Positions 1 to 9,329 of a DNA stretch of 64,000 bases are shown here, piece by piece. A program made the position numbers and the translations under genes. Numbering within the stretch: the stretch's first letter is position 1; every line of letters starts with the position of its first letter. Source of the DNA: Chrysophaeum taylorii (taxonomy: Eukaryota > Sar > Pelagophyceae > Pelagomonadales > Pelagomonadaceae); the NCBI GenBank assembly GCA_029834535.1, contig JAQMWT010000096.1:121491-185490 (forward strand), read 5' to 3'. The notes under the pieces are model-generated. The model saw only the letters and a program-made list of their open reading frames with translations. It did no database searches and was not told where the DNA came from.

Positions 1-2
1 TC

Positions 3-818
3 GACTACCTCCTCGAGGAAGGCGAGGGACGGCCGCCGCCGCCGCAAAAAAAGGAAGAAGAAGAGGAAAGGATGGTGTCGCGCGAGGGCGATTGCGCCTA
101 CGACGAGGGCGACGACAACTACGATCCCTCGCGCTGGGAGCGCGGGCTGGTGGAAATTCCAGAGCCGGCGTGCGCGGTAGCGAGGGTCGACGGTCTCGAC
201 GGCCTCTGCGACGCGAGGTCCTTAAAAAACCTCCTCGCCAGAATACGCCCGCGCGCCGTCGTGGTCGCGCCCTCGCCATCATCTCGAGCCCTCGCGGCCT
301 TCGTCGCCGACAAAATCACCCCCGTCTCGCACGCCCCCGACCCCCTCGTCCCGGTCGACCTCTCGGACGTCCTCGGCCGCGCGCCGCTCGTCGACGCCCA
401 CCTCTCCTGGGCCCTCGTCGACAAAGTCAACAAGCACCAGCTCCACCTCGGGGATGGCTTTACGGTGGCGCGCATCAACGACGCTGTCCTCATCGACGAG
501 GACGACAATAAAAAGGTTCTCGTCTCGGTCGACGAAATCGACGACGCGGATTTGTTTTTTGGCGACGACAACGAATTGCCCCCGCCGCCCCTTTGGGTGT
601 CGAGCAAGGACCTCGTGCTCCCCGCACTCAAGGAGAAGCTCGAGGCCGTGGGGGTCCGCGCCGAGTTTCGCGCGGGGACCCTCGTCTGTGCGGGCTCGGT
701 GCTCGTGCGCAAGGTCGACGCGGGGAACAAGCGCCAGCACGTCCGCATCGACGGCCCCCTCTGCCCGGAGTACTTCCAGGTCGCGGCCGTCCTCAAGACG
801 GCGCTCACCTTAGTCTAA
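3..818 (+). CDS. CPSF2: CPSF2 (CPSF100) C-terminal part, truncated by the window edge
   Basis: The frame is open from the window edge to TAA at 816-818, so only the last 271 residues are visible and the metallo-beta-lactamase/beta-CASP part lies outside. CPSF2 is the catalytically inactive partner of CPSF73 in the nuclear pre-mRNA 3'-end cleavage complex. The recognisable parts are a beta-CASP tail segment (DGLCDARSLKNLLARIRP, like the human DGDSIKKIINQMKPRQ block), an acidic linker with LFFGDDNE, and a terminal domain in which EAVGVRAEFRAGTLVC and IDGPLCPEYFQV match the human EGIQAEFVGGVLVC and LEGCLCQDFYRI blocks. The in-frame ATG at 72 is internal to the family alignment and is not the real start. 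The stop abuts the stop of the convergent RidA gene with no base between. Family call made by recalled alignment; quite sure. Confidence 0.85.
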   Translation, partial: DYLLEEGEGRPPPPQKKEEEEERMVSREGDCAYDEGDDNYDPSRWERGLVEIPEPACAVARVDGLDGLCDARSLKNLLARIRPRAVVVAPSPSSRALAAFVADKITPVSHAPDPLVPVDLSDVLGRAPLVDAHLSWALVDKVNKHQLHLGDGFTVARINDAVLIDEDDNKKVLVSVDEIDDADLFFGDDNELPPPPLWVSSKDLVLPALKEKLEAVGVRAEFRAGTLVCAGSVLVRKVDAGNKRQHVRIDGPLCPEYFQVAAVLKTALTLV

Positions 819-1404
819 TTATGAAGAAGGAGCTAGTTCCACGATGGCCTCGATCTCGACGGGGACGTCGAGGGGGAGAGCGTTCGTCCCGACGGCGGAG
901 CGCGCGTGCCGCCCCTTCTCCCCGAAGACCGCGAGCATGAGGTCGGAGCAGCCGTTCACGACAGCGGGCTGAGAGGCGAATCCGTCCACGCAATTCACAA
1001 AGCCGACCAGTTTGTGGATTTTTAAAACGCGGTCGAGATCCCCCGCCTCCGCCTTGATGGTCGAGATCAAATTCAGTCCGACCCACTTGGCCGCCTCGGT
1101 CGCCTCCTCGACCGACACCTCCGCGCCGACCTTGCCGGTGATGAGGGGGGCGTCGATGGGCTGGGGGAGGTGCCCCGAGAGAAAGAGGAGGTCTCCGCAG
1201 CGACTCGTCAGCGCGTAGGACCCCTTGGGCGACCCGAGCGGCGGCAGCGATAGCCCGAGCTCGGCGAGCCGCGCCTAAATCATGGGATCTCTGTCGCGAG
1301 ACACCGACGAAGGAAATCAGCACCTCGGCCTGCACGCCGCGAACCACCACAAGCCGACGCGACGCGGCGCGCAAGGACGTGCTGGTCAGCAACCCCAGAA
1401 ACAT
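819..1404 (-). CDS. RidA/YjgF-family protein with organellar leader, one 49-nt intron
   Basis: RidA-family proteins hydrolyse reactive enamine/imine intermediates released by PLP enzymes. Exon 1 is 1324-1404 (27 codons) and exon 2 is 819-1274 (151 codons plus stop), separated by a GT-AG intron at 1275-1323. Without splicing a TAG blocks the frame just upstream of exon 2. Splicing gives QAEARLAELGLSLPP followed by LLFLSGHLP, which fits the N-terminus of the subfamily that has EARLAELG. Later family blocks are WVGLNLISTIKA, LVGFVNCVDGFASQP and GRHARSAVG, ending in VEIEAIVELA. The first 24 residues (MFLGLLTSTSLRAASRRL...) are Arg/Ser-rich without acids, suggesting a mitochondrial or plastid leader (inference). 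The predicted protein is 178 aa. It lies 45 bp downstream of the RING-PHD gene on the same strand. Confidence 0.85.
1275..1323 (-). other. 49-nt spliceosomal intron in the RidA gene
   Basis: The intron has donor GTGCTG and acceptor ATTTAG on the minus strand and is phase 0. Removing it joins codons for QAE to ARLAELG, restoring the family N-terminus and eliminating an in-frame TAG. Predicted from frame logic and homology only. Confidence 0.7.
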
Positions 1405-1449
1405 GATGATGGAAATAAATTATTATAGATTACGTCGTCGTGTTGTTTG

Positions 1450-2427
1450 TCAACCCCCGTCTCGGAGCAACCGAAGGAGGGGGGAGTCCTCGGTGCGCCG
1501 CTGGCGCCGCCGAGGAGTCGCCGCCGCGTCCCTCGGTTGTTGTTGCTGCTGCGCCGGCCTCTTGTTGCGGTGATTCCCAACGAGAAAGGCGGGAGCGAGG
1601 GCGTGGCGCGGGCCGAGGACGTTGGCCGCGAAGTGGCGCTTCAGGTCGGGGTCTGGCACGTGGGGCGCCGCCTGGGCAAGAAAATGGAGGACAAGGTCCG
1701 CATCGCGGGACTGGGAACCCACGACGCGCCGGGTTACGGGGGAACGGAGGAGCTGGGCAGCGACGCGTCCGCCAACGTCGGGCGGAAGTCGCGAGCACGC
1801 GGTGGCCGCCGCCGCGACGCTAAACGTCGGATACCCTCGGCTCGCGCGGCGCGCGTCCTGTTCGACGGCCGCCTCGAACCGCGCCGCGAAGTCCCTGACG
1901 GCCCTCCGTCGCACCATAGTGCGCCGAGCCGCGTTCGTCCCGCCCCCGCGAGTTTGGGGGATCGCCTCGGCCGTCGCGACCGGCTCCGCCTCACCGAGGT
2001 ACCGGCGCGCGACGCGCAGGTAGTCGTCGCGCGACAATTCCCACGACACGACGGCCTCGCGCGCCGCGCGCCGCGCCGTCGCGCTCTGCCGACTCTCGGC
2101 GCACGCCCGGCAGAACCACTCGCCGCGCGGTACCCGCCGCAGCCCCACGCAGGCCAGGTGGGCCACCCTCTCGCATCCGTCGCAGATCACCACCTCGCCA
2201 CCCCCCTCGCACACGAGGCACGCCTCTTCCTCGCTCCTCGGGACCGCCTCGACACCATCCCTGCGCTGGATGCCCGCGAAATCGCGCTTGCAAAGCGGAC
2301 ACTTGGCGCAGATAGCGGCCCACTCTTTGAGACACTTGGCGTGGAACACGTGCGTGCACGCATCCGGACGCCCCGCATCCTCGGCAGCGATACCCTCCAA
2401 ACAGATCCCACACTCCTCCTCCATCAT
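1450..2427 (-). CDS. RING finger plus PHD finger protein (PHRF1-like architecture)
   Basis: The 325-residue ORF starts ATG ATG GAG GAG. An N-terminal RING finger has C6, C9, C24, H26, H29, C32, C43 and C46, the C3H2C3 (RING-H2) spacing. A PHD finger follows with C70, C73, C82, C85, H90, C93, C106 and C109, a complete C4HC3 set, and contains GEVVICDGC and GEWFCRAC. The rest is Ala/Arg-rich with no domain I recognise and a polyglutamine run near residue 295. RING-PHD in tandem is the arrangement of PHRF1-type nuclear proteins, where RING acts as E3 ligase and PHD reads histone tails; the roles here are inferred from domains only. The long ORF antisense to it (1447-2664) is a GC-driven shadow. 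Confidence 0.8.
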   Translation of the reverse strand: MMEEECGICLEGIAAEDAGRPDACTHVFHAKCLKEWAAICAKCPLCKRDFAGIQRRDGVEAVPRSEEEACLVCEGGGEVVICDGCERVAHLACVGLRRVPRGEWFCRACAESRQSATARRAAREAVVSWELSRDDYLRVARRYLGEAEPVATAEAIPQTRGGGTNAARRTMVRRRAVRDFAARFEAAVEQDARRASRGYPTFSVAAAATACSRLPPDVGGRVAAQLLRSPVTRRVVGSQSRDADLVLHFLAQAAPHVPDPDLKRHFAANVLGPRHALAPAFLVGNHRNKRPAQQQQQPRDAAATPRRRQRRTEDSPLLRLLRDGG

Positions 2428-3374
2428 CTAGTGTGTGTGTGGTGTTCGCCCGTACGTCCGTTAAAAAATCTTGCTGATGATAAACGTCCTGCTCTGCCTC
2501 GGAACGGAAACAAAGTTGAGCTAGAGCGAGTTATTATTAGAAAAGCTTTTGCGGAAAGAACTACTCCCGCTCGTTTCTGTGCGTCGATGACGTATGAGCG
2601 CTTCCTTTTTCTTTGCACCAGCCGCGGCATGGCTCCATCATCACTGGGAGCGCAACATTTATAACTACTACTACGTTAAGTGTTGGGAAGGCGGCGGCCA
2701 ATGGAAAAATAACAAACAACGCGAAATAACTAACTAACTTCGTCCACACAGTCCGTGTGGACTCTAATTATCCGCTCGTGGCGCAGTCACGCGCACTCAA
2801 TCTATGTGGTCTTGCTTTTCCGCGCGTGTGTTTGGTCTTCTTACCCACTCGGCTCGTGCGGCTGCCGAGCCAAACTGCACCTCCTTGCTCTTCGCGTGCA
2901 CCACCAAATAAACTAAATTTAAGGCCGAGGGGGGAGCTTTTATTAGCAGCAGCCTCGAGTTTTGATGCCGAGGGTTCCATTGATAAACAAATGCTCGATT
3001 CGGACCCTCCGCAAATTGGGAAGGAGCTTTGCTTTCCTGTCTTGTTGTCCTTGATGTCGTCGTCTTCGCGGTCGTGCTCCTCTTCGCGGTCGTGCTCGCG
3101 TCTTTTGCAGCAGCAGCATGCCCTTCCTTGCGCTCGTGGTCGATCCATCTCCTCCATTTGTTGCGCACGCTGTTCTCGTTTCTTCAGCTGCTGCGTTTAA
3201 ATCCGACAACAAAACAAAGCCACGCCTAGGAGATATGTGCGCCACATTATACGTAGGAAAAAAGTCATCGGCTGGGTTCTAAGACCCGCCATTGCGAGCC
3301 GGGAAATTTTCGCGTAATGTAACTCGTCGCAACATACATAACTAGGAGATCACCGCACCGATGAAAAAAGGAAT
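2428..3374. other. Intergenic region, no supported gene
   Basis: This 947-bp stretch is clearly more AT-rich than the flanking genes. Short ORFs occur on both strands, but none has the strong G/C third-position bias of the neighbours or a recognisable motif. It should contain the promoter of the RING-PHD gene near 2430-2560 and the 3' end of the NECAP gene. I see no repeat or RNA gene in it. Confidence 0.5.
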
Positions 3375-4004
3375 TTAGGATGGAGCGGTCTCGAAATCGC
3401 CGAACTCCGCCTCCTCCTCCTCGTCGTCGTCGTCGTCGGCAGGCTTTGAGGGCGGCGGCGTCGAGGGCGGCGGGGGGAGGCGAAGCGGCGTCGAGGAGAT
3501 CTGGCGAGGGCGAGGGGCGCGTCCGGCGAGTTGAAGCTTTATCGTCCCTTTGAGGGCGAGATCAACCACGGGTTCGGGGTCGTGATCACGCTCGCGGACC
3601 GTCTGATCCGCCTTGTGCTGGCGGTCGACCGACTTCTTGAAGTCGTGAATAGCCGCCTTGAAGTCGTAAGCCGTTTCTCGCTCGCGGAAGCCGCACCCGA
3701 CGTAGGCGTGCTTATTGTTCTCTTCGCACCGCAGCACGAAGTACCTGCTCGAGTCGACGACGGGGTCGACGACGCTGTCGATCGGGGGCGCGCCTACGGC
3801 GCACCGCACGGGGCACACGGCGACTTGTGTCTCGCCCTCGAACACGCGAATTTCGAGCACATCGTCGACTGCAATCATTTCTATTCTTGCCGTCATCGAC
3901 GGACTCCCGAGGCCCCACTCCTCGGCGCGGTGCCCGCTCGTTGATCGCAGCGGCGGCACGCGGTACAAAAATGCTTCGTTTATGCTCAACACCCGTTGTT
4001 CCAT
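3375..4004 (-). CDS. NECAP-like clathrin adaptor-ear-binding protein
   Basis: NECAP proteins bind AP-2/AP-1 ears through a PH-like domain and short peptide motifs and act in clathrin-coated vesicle formation. The 209-residue product begins with the PHear-type signature: an N-terminal VLSINEAFLYRVPP, then GHRAEEWGL, DSSRYFVLRCEE, AYVGCGFRERETAYDF and ALKGTIKLQLAG. These align in order with the human YRIPPRASNRGYRASDW, DSSRYFVIRI, IGIGF..R..AFDF and GQTIKL blocks. A Pro-rich linker and an acidic run (residues about 188-199) lead to a terminal FGDF motif, comparable to the WxxF-type AP-2 ear ligand of animal NECAPs but with Phe for Trp. Length is close to the usual 230-270 aa. The start codon is only 42 bp from that of the divergent desaturase. 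Confidence 0.85.
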   Translation of the reverse strand: MEQRVLSINEAFLYRVPPLRSTSGHRAEEWGLGSPSMTARIEMIAVDDVLEIRVFEGETQVAVCPVRCAVGAPPIDSVVDPVVDSSRYFVLRCEENNKHAYVGCGFRERETAYDFKAAIHDFKKSVDRQHKADQTVRERDHDPEPVVDLALKGTIKLQLAGRAPRPRQISSTPLRLPPPPSTPPPSKPADDDDDEEEEAEFGDFETAPS

Positions 4005-4046
4005 AACAACAACATAATTAATAAGTGTGAAGGGTAAGTAAACAAA
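4005..4046. promoter_or_regulatory. 42-bp divergent promoter between NECAP and desaturase genes
   Basis: Only 42 bases separate the two start codons. The interval is AT-rich, holds AACAACAACA and ATTAATAA runs, and must contain or closely adjoin both transcription start regions unless start sites lie within coding sequence. No canonical TATAAA is visible. Shared regulation is inference. Confidence 0.45.
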
Positions 4047-5201
4047 ATGTTTCTTCTATTCCTGCTCATCCCAGCCGTCGTTGCCCTGGGGGATAGCGGG
4101 GCCGCGGCCGCGTGGCACGCGAAGCGGCGGCGCGCGATTACGCGCGAGGTGGGCCGCGAGACGATCGATGCCTTGTGCGTTCCGCGGCCCGGGCTCACGC
4201 TGGGTTCTCTCGTCGCCGTCGACGCCGCGCAGATGCTGATCGCAGCCAACGCGGGCGACTGGTGGGCCCCGGTCGCGCTCACGGCGGGCGCCTGGCTCTC
4301 GCTCGCGCAGTTTTCCCTCCTTCACGACGTCCTCCACAGCGGCGCGAAGCATCGCAGCAAACTCCTCTTCGCGCTCTCGATGCCGGCCGCCTTCGGCGTT
4401 TGGCTCTACCTCGACCGCGGCCATCTCAACCATCACAAGTTCACGGGGGACTCGACCATCCGCGAGCTCTTCGAGTCCTCCGAGCCCGACTTCGAGGACG
4501 GCGACCTCTTTTTTGCGAGCCACAGACAGGAGACGCGAGGCGGCGTTTCCGCCGACCCGAGAACCGTTTCTATCTCTAGGTTCGCCTACCGCAAACTCTG
4601 GGGCTCTGACCCCTCGTGGAACATGCTCGTCTACTCGACCTCGCAGCTCGCCGAGCGCGCGGCCCTGGCGGCACACGAAAAACTCGTCGCGCTCGCGGGC
4701 TACAACGTTTTCTTCCCGAACAAACCGAAAAAATTTCACGACGCGGCCGCCTCCTACGCGCGCTACGCCGCGCTCGTCCAGGCCATCCTCTGGACCCAGG
4801 GCGGCTGGCAGGCCATCGCCTACCTCTGGCTCGCCGAGACGGCCTGGCAACTCCCGCTCTTCCCGGCCTCATCCCTCTACTTTTCCAACCACGCGAGCCG
4901 CGCGACGGACGGCGTCGCCGTCGGCGGCGGTCTCGACCCCGCCTGGCCGACGCACTCCGTCTATGACGAAAATAACCCCTTCTTCGACCTCCTCTGCTGC
5001 TACGCGAATTATCACCTCGAGCACCACGACTTCCCAAACATGCCCCTCTGGAGTCTTCGAGATCTCCGGCGTCTGGCTGGCCCCGCCTGGTACCCGGCCT
5101 CCCCGCCGTGGCCTTCCATCATCCTCGACACCTTCCAAAACCCCATCACCTACCCCGCCTGGCGCCGAGACGACCTCCCCCCTCTCAACAAGGCCGACTA
5201 G
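4047..5201 (+). CDS. Membrane fatty-acid desaturase with three histidine boxes (sphingolipid delta4-desaturase-like)
   Basis: The 384-residue protein carries the three diiron-binding histidine boxes of integral-membrane desaturases: HDVLH (93-97), HLNHH (126-130) and HLEHH (323-327), the last in YHLEHHDFP. The HHDFP context resembles dihydroceramide delta4-desaturases (NEHHDFP), and GHLNHHKFTGD resembles their second box; substrate assignment is inference. Hydrophobic spans flank the boxes. The first 14 residues (MFLLFLLIPAVVAL) could be a signal peptide or first helix. In desaturases all boxes face the cytosol, and electrons come from cytochrome b5; no fused b5 domain is visible, so a separate donor is expected. 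The single exon shows strong GC3 bias. Confidence 0.8.
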   Translation: MFLLFLLIPAVVALGDSGAAAAWHAKRRRAITREVGRETIDALCVPRPGLTLGSLVAVDAAQMLIAANAGDWWAPVALTAGAWLSLAQFSLLHDVLHSGAKHRSKLLFALSMPAAFGVWLYLDRGHLNHHKFTGDSTIRELFESSEPDFEDGDLFFASHRQETRGGVSADPRTVSISRFAYRKLWGSDPSWNMLVYSTSQLAERAALAAHEKLVALAGYNVFFPNKPKKFHDAAASYARYAALVQAILWTQGGWQAIAYLWLAETAWQLPLFPASSLYFSNHASRATDGVAVGGGLDPAWPTHSVYDENNPFFDLLCCYANYHLEHHDFPNMPLWSLRDLRRLAGPAWYPASPPWPSIILDTFQNPITYPAWRRDDLPPLNKAD

Positions 5202-6467
5202 TATTCTTGCTTTCGAATTCGTTCGCACAACATCTCATCTCTCGGGGCTGCTCCGTATTCAATTTTTTGCAGGACCCGTTTTCGTAGTCGCTGATGGACA
5301 GATGCTGCTGCTTCTGTCTCACTTGTGTCGCCATGCATGCATGCATGCATGCATGATGAGCGGCCGGCTCCCCTGCGCATCAATAATATGAAACTTGCTG
5401 GGCGTCGTCGGTCGTCGTCTTAATTGAAAGCGACGGCTGAAAGTTAGTCAACGTACGCGCACGAGTTGTTGTGCATCGTCGCGCGCTCTTGTTGGACATG
5501 ACGCCGCCTGTTGTCCCGAAGAAGCGAGACCCTTCAACCTGTTGGGCTAGGAGGTGAACGCGTTTAGAGCCGCGTCGACGACGACGACCGCCAATCAATT
5601 AGGCTCCACGATGACACGACACTCCTGTTAAAACCAAGTTCACAAAGTTCAAGGTCACTCGTCAGTGTCACCGTTTGATTCGCAACAAAGAAAACACCAC
5701 CAGAAAAGTATCCTCCCTCCTACCCGAAACTACATTTATGATTCGGGAAGTTTGGAGTCAACCTCCATAAACATGGTGGTGACGTTGCGTGGTGCCCATC
5801 CAGCGTCGATTGGTTGTCGCTCCTCGATAAGCTTTTCTTCTCGCTGGAATACCTACCTGCTCGGAGCACCCCTCCCTCATTGTCGCGACATGCTGTGGAT
5901 GATGAACTCGACAGAGAAAGAAGAGCTCGCGGTAGGAGCTCGCGCAGAACCGGATGCGCGTGTTTGCCACATTCCTCGTGCACGAGGTCCCTTGGAAGCG
6001 GTTTTGTTGATACGCTCGATATCGCGCTGTTTCGGCGCGTTGTTGTACTGCGAGGCGCTCGCTCCGAAAAAAAATCACGACGTACCCCGACGCGTAATTT
6101 AAAAGGACGACGAAGAGGTCTCGCTCCACGACCAGAAACCGCGATAGCGCACCGCCATGAGCTCGAGATTTATTACCACCCTTATTCAGGCGCGAAATAT
6201 ACGGCTCGAAGCTCATGGAGGATCGTTGGAGAGTGGAGTAGCAACTAAGTGGTCATCACGAGTATCAGGACACGCGGACGCGACTACCAGTGTCGCCTCC
6301 AATGTGGATGGAAGGAACAAAAGAAGAGAGCACGCAGCACGAGGTGTTGACTTTTGGCGAAAGAGGCGGCCGCGTTGGTTCGACCGTTAGTTCGGTGGTA
6401 GTGATACGAGATCTTCCCGCCCGAAGATGCGTTTCGAACGGAAGAAGATAAAGAAAGAAAGAAAGAC
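5202..6467. other. Intergenic region with an (ATGC)n tract
   Basis: This 1266-bp interval lies between the 3' ends of two convergent genes. It contains a self-complementary ATGC microsatellite at 5333-5355. ORFs near 5665-6250 overlap on both strands without codon bias or motifs and are not supported. A (GAAA)n stretch lies near 6450-6466. Nothing else recognised. Confidence 0.5.
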
Positions 6468-7379
6468 TCAGGCGATGGAGCCGGAGGAGACCTCGAGCTC
6501 GGAGGGTCTCGCGGCGGAGGGCATTCCGATCTTGTCCTCGGCAGCAGAGTTGTTGGGGAAGTCGGACTCGGCACCACACTTTATCGAGACGATGGCCATG
6601 ACGGTGCATACCATCGTAGCCATCGAGGCGACGGCGACACCCGCCGCCACCTTGCAGCCGTCGGGGAGGTGCTGGTAGTTCTCGGCGGGGTTGTCGTCGG
6701 GAGAGCGGAGGGTTTCGTACGCGAGCGGCGGACTCTTGTTGACGTAGTATTGGCAGCCGGAGTAGACAGACTTTTCGGCGATACCCGAGACAATCGCGGC
6801 TGGAGCAGAACAGTAGACGAGGATGCCCCAGGCGACGTGGCAGGGGAGCGAAAGCTTGCGGACTCGGGGGGGCGCGAAGGGGAGCGCGAAGGTGAGAATT
6901 CCCTCTACGTACTGGGCGCAGGCCATGACGATGACAAACAGGCCAACCATCGAGTGCGGGGAATAGATGTTGGGGAGGTAGATGCCGTCGTGGTTCTGGG
7001 GCCTGTCGTGGGACCGCCACACGGCCACCATACCCAAGCTCATGCACGCGATCGCGCTCGAGTGCCACCCGACGTGGAGCATCTTGTTGATCTTCTTGCC
7101 GAGTGGAAAGGTGCGAAACGACAAGAGTGCCTGCGTCATGCCGAACGAGAAGCAGGCGACCATAAGCAGCGGGTGCCAGGCAAACACCTTTGAGCGCCCG
7201 CCGCCGAGGCCCCCCGGAAAGAAGTGGTGCTTGTCGTGCTGCCCCTCGTTCTTGTTCGTCGAGTAGATGGCGGCGAGGGTCAGCGCCGTCGCGGAGCACC
7301 CGTGCGCCGACACCAGGAACACTGACTGGACGAGGGTGCACGGCTTCTTCTTCTTCACATCGTCATCGCTCATCATCAT
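6468..7379 (-). CDS. Cytochrome b561 family transmembrane electron carrier
   Basis: Cytochrome b561 proteins move electrons, usually from ascorbate, across a membrane using two hemes. The open frame extends to 7412, but the extra codons begin with TTG; the first ATG of an ATG-ATG-ATG run is at 7379, giving 303 residues. Hydrophobic helices contain the expected His ligands: WHPLLM (H69), LHVGWH (H102/H106), SPHSMVG (H142) and CHVAWG (H181). The block order matches the family, including the Lys-rich loop after helix 2 (LGKKINK). A His-rich loop precedes helix 2. The C-terminal tail is Ser/Pro-rich. The gene begins 37 bp after the stop of the upstream FAD oxidase gene on the same strand. Substrate and membrane are not resolvable from sequence. 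Confidence 0.85.
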   Translation of the reverse strand: MMMSDDDVKKKKPCTLVQSVFLVSAHGCSATALTLAAIYSTNKNEGQHDKHHFFPGGLGGGRSKVFAWHPLLMVACFSFGMTQALLSFRTFPLGKKINKMLHVGWHSSAIACMSLGMVAVWRSHDRPQNHDGIYLPNIYSPHSMVGLFVIVMACAQYVEGILTFALPFAPPRVRKLSLPCHVAWGILVYCSAPAAIVSGIAEKSVYSGCQYYVNKSPPLAYETLRSPDDNPAENYQHLPDGCKVAAGVAVASMATMVCTVMAIVSIKCGAESDFPNNSAAEDKIGMPSAARPSELEVSSGSIA

Positions 7380-7416
7380 TTCTGCTGCTGCGGCAAAAAA
7401 CTTTTCAACCAATTAT

Positions 7417-8601
7417 CTATCTATCACTTTCTTCGAGAGGATGGATGGTTTTTTTTGTTGATGATCCAACAACGTTGACAAGGCGTTTGACGGCAGCGGT
7501 CGCCCAGTCGGCGATAGTTGGGTGGCGGCGCCAAACGCGATAGCCCAAAGCCGGGATGACGCTGGCCCAGTCCCGCTGGAAGCCGTCGGCGGTCGTGGTG
7601 CGGCCGACGTGGTCGACGCCGAGGACAATCATGTCCGCGAGAACGAGGCCGGCGCCGTAGGCCTCGCACCAGCCCGCGTTCCCGTGGGCAGTGTTGAGGT
7701 AGAGAGAGTCGTCGACGGGCCCGACGAGCGGGTAAGGTGCGTCCGTTGGGAAGGAGAGGACGCCGGCGTAGGGTCGTAGTATTGCGCTAGGGCGGATCCC
7801 GGCGCACAGCGCTATCCTCGCCGTCTTGCAGGCTCTCCCTATGCGCCTCTCGTGGCGCGCCGAGGAAAGGTCGAGATCTTTCGAGGTGTAGTTTTCCCTA
7901 AGCCGCGTGCGCGGCCCGCTGACGTAGGCGCGGTCGCCGTAAGCAGCGACGTGGACGCGGCGACTTTTCGCGTCGCGCGCGAACCAGTCGTCGTCCGTCC
8001 ACGGCAGCCGGCGCCCATCGATGAATGCGCCGCAATCATCACAATCTACCTGCGCCGCCAGCGCGAGGACATTCCGCGTGCGAATCGAAAAGTCGAGTTC
8101 GCGGAGGATTCGACGCGCGTTGGGTCCGGCGGCTACCACGAGTCGCCGCGCGCGCACCACTTCGTCGTCCTTTGTCTTGACGTTCCAGGCGCCATCGTCG
8201 TACGCAAAATGCGTCGCGCCGCAGTCGAACCGCAGCGTGATGCCGGGGATTTCGCGTACGGAGGCCACCAGCTTCTCGAACGCTGCGTCTGGATCGCTCG
8301 TCGTCGCATTTTCCGCGGTCGCAACGACTTTCTTTTTGCGCACGACCGCGACCTGACCCTGCATCTTAAGACCCGCCACCTTATACGCCTCGAGACTGAG
8401 TCGCGCGAAGTGAGCGCGGACCCCGACATCCCCCGACCCGCCCAAGGTACCGTTGTGCTTGCGACTCGCGGAACCCCAGGCGTCAAAACGACCCAGCCCC
8501 GTCGCCTCCAAACCAACTACTCTCTGCTTGTGCTTGGCGAGGCCGGTCGCGGTCCCCAGACCAGCGAGGCCCAGACCGACAACGCAAACGTCGGCATCCA
8601 T
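7417..8601 (-). CDS. FAD-dependent amine/D-amino-acid oxidase family protein
   Basis: The 394-residue ORF starts MDADVCVVGLGLAGLG, with a classic Rossmann GxGxxG at G9/G11/G14 and an acidic residue at E32 that would bind the FAD ribose. Near residue 150, RARRLVVAAGPNARRIL is the usual VVxAAGxWxxxL segment. Near the C-terminus, YPLVGPVDDSLYLNTAHGNAGW is the second FAD-contact segment of DAO/sarcosine-oxidase-like enzymes. These features place it in the DAO superfamily, which oxidises C-N bonds of amino acids or N-methyl amines and usually yields hydrogen peroxide. The substrate cannot be named. No cleavable leader is apparent because the FAD motif begins within the first ten residues. Single exon. 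Confidence 0.8.
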   Translation of the reverse strand: MDADVCVVGLGLAGLGTATGLAKHKQRVVGLEATGLGRFDAWGSASRKHNGTLGGSGDVGVRAHFARLSLEAYKVAGLKMQGQVAVVRKKKVVATAENATTSDPDAAFEKLVASVREIPGITLRFDCGATHFAYDDGAWNVKTKDDEVVRARRLVVAAGPNARRILRELDFSIRTRNVLALAAQVDCDDCGAFIDGRRLPWTDDDWFARDAKSRRVHVAAYGDRAYVSGPRTRLRENYTSKDLDLSSARHERRIGRACKTARIALCAGIRPSAILRPYAGVLSFPTDAPYPLVGPVDDSLYLNTAHGNAGWCEAYGAGLVLADMIVLGVDHVGRTTTADGFQRDWASVIPALGYRVWRRHPTIADWATAAVKRLVNVVGSSTKKTIHPLEESDR

Positions 8602-9329
8602 AACGCCTTTATCTATCTATGCGACCTTACCCTAATAATTCACTCTCATCCTGCTAGAGGCTGCGCCCCCTAGCCTGGGCGCTTTTCGTAGCTTCCAGCG
8701 CGTCGCAAGAGCCTTGATCCGGTTTGGGCAAGGAGACGAGAATGCTCAGCGGCGATTCTCCACCCTCCCTTGGGGGCTGGCGCCTGCATGTGGGACTCGT
8801 CGAATTTGGCGAGCTCGGGAGCGAGCGAGATGATGATTTCGTGGCGTAGCGTCTTTAACAAGGAGGCAAGGGGCCTGGGGCTGCTGCTGCTTAATGTCAG
8901 TCAAACGCGGCATCGGTATCCAAAGCAAGCTCGAGAATCGAAGATAAAAGAATACGGTGGTTGAACAAAAAGGCCGCGTTCTTCGATGGAAGAGTCCAAA
9001 TTCGCCATGTCTCTGACGGGGAGATCTCCTCTCAGAACCGTCCGTTGAAGAGACGCGTATCCTCCCATAGTTTATTATTTTTTAGAAGAAGAAAAAGAGA
9101 GGTTAAATGATATTATGGGGCATCGCACCAGTAGTAGACGGCCGCTTGGTCGGCTCGGTCCAGTGGTGCCGACTTGAGGGGGAAGTAGGTACTCCCTTCC
9201 GCCAGCGCGCTCCGCAGGTCGTAGAGGAGGCGGTCGAGAGGGCAAAGAAGCAAGCAAGCAAGCAATCAAGTCGGCGCGTTGTCTTCCACTTGGGTTGCTT
9301 CGCCGACTTTCTTTCTTTCTTTCTTTGTT
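8602..9329. other. Intergenic region, no supported gene
   Basis: This 728-bp interval between same-strand genes contains the promoter of the oxidase gene and the 3' end of the formin gene. A (AAGC)n run is at 9247-9264 and a TTTC run is at 9307-9326. Short ORFs on both strands lack codon bias and motifs. Confidence 0.5.

Noticed and set aside
1447-2664. 405-codon plus-strand ORF over the RING-PHD gene
   Set aside because: The minus strand encodes two complete zinc-binding domains; this frame starts at GTG and is Arg/Pro-rich.
5665-6250. ORFs on both strands in the desaturase-b561 interval
   Set aside because: No GC3 bias, no motif, mutually overlapping frames; most likely chance ORFs.
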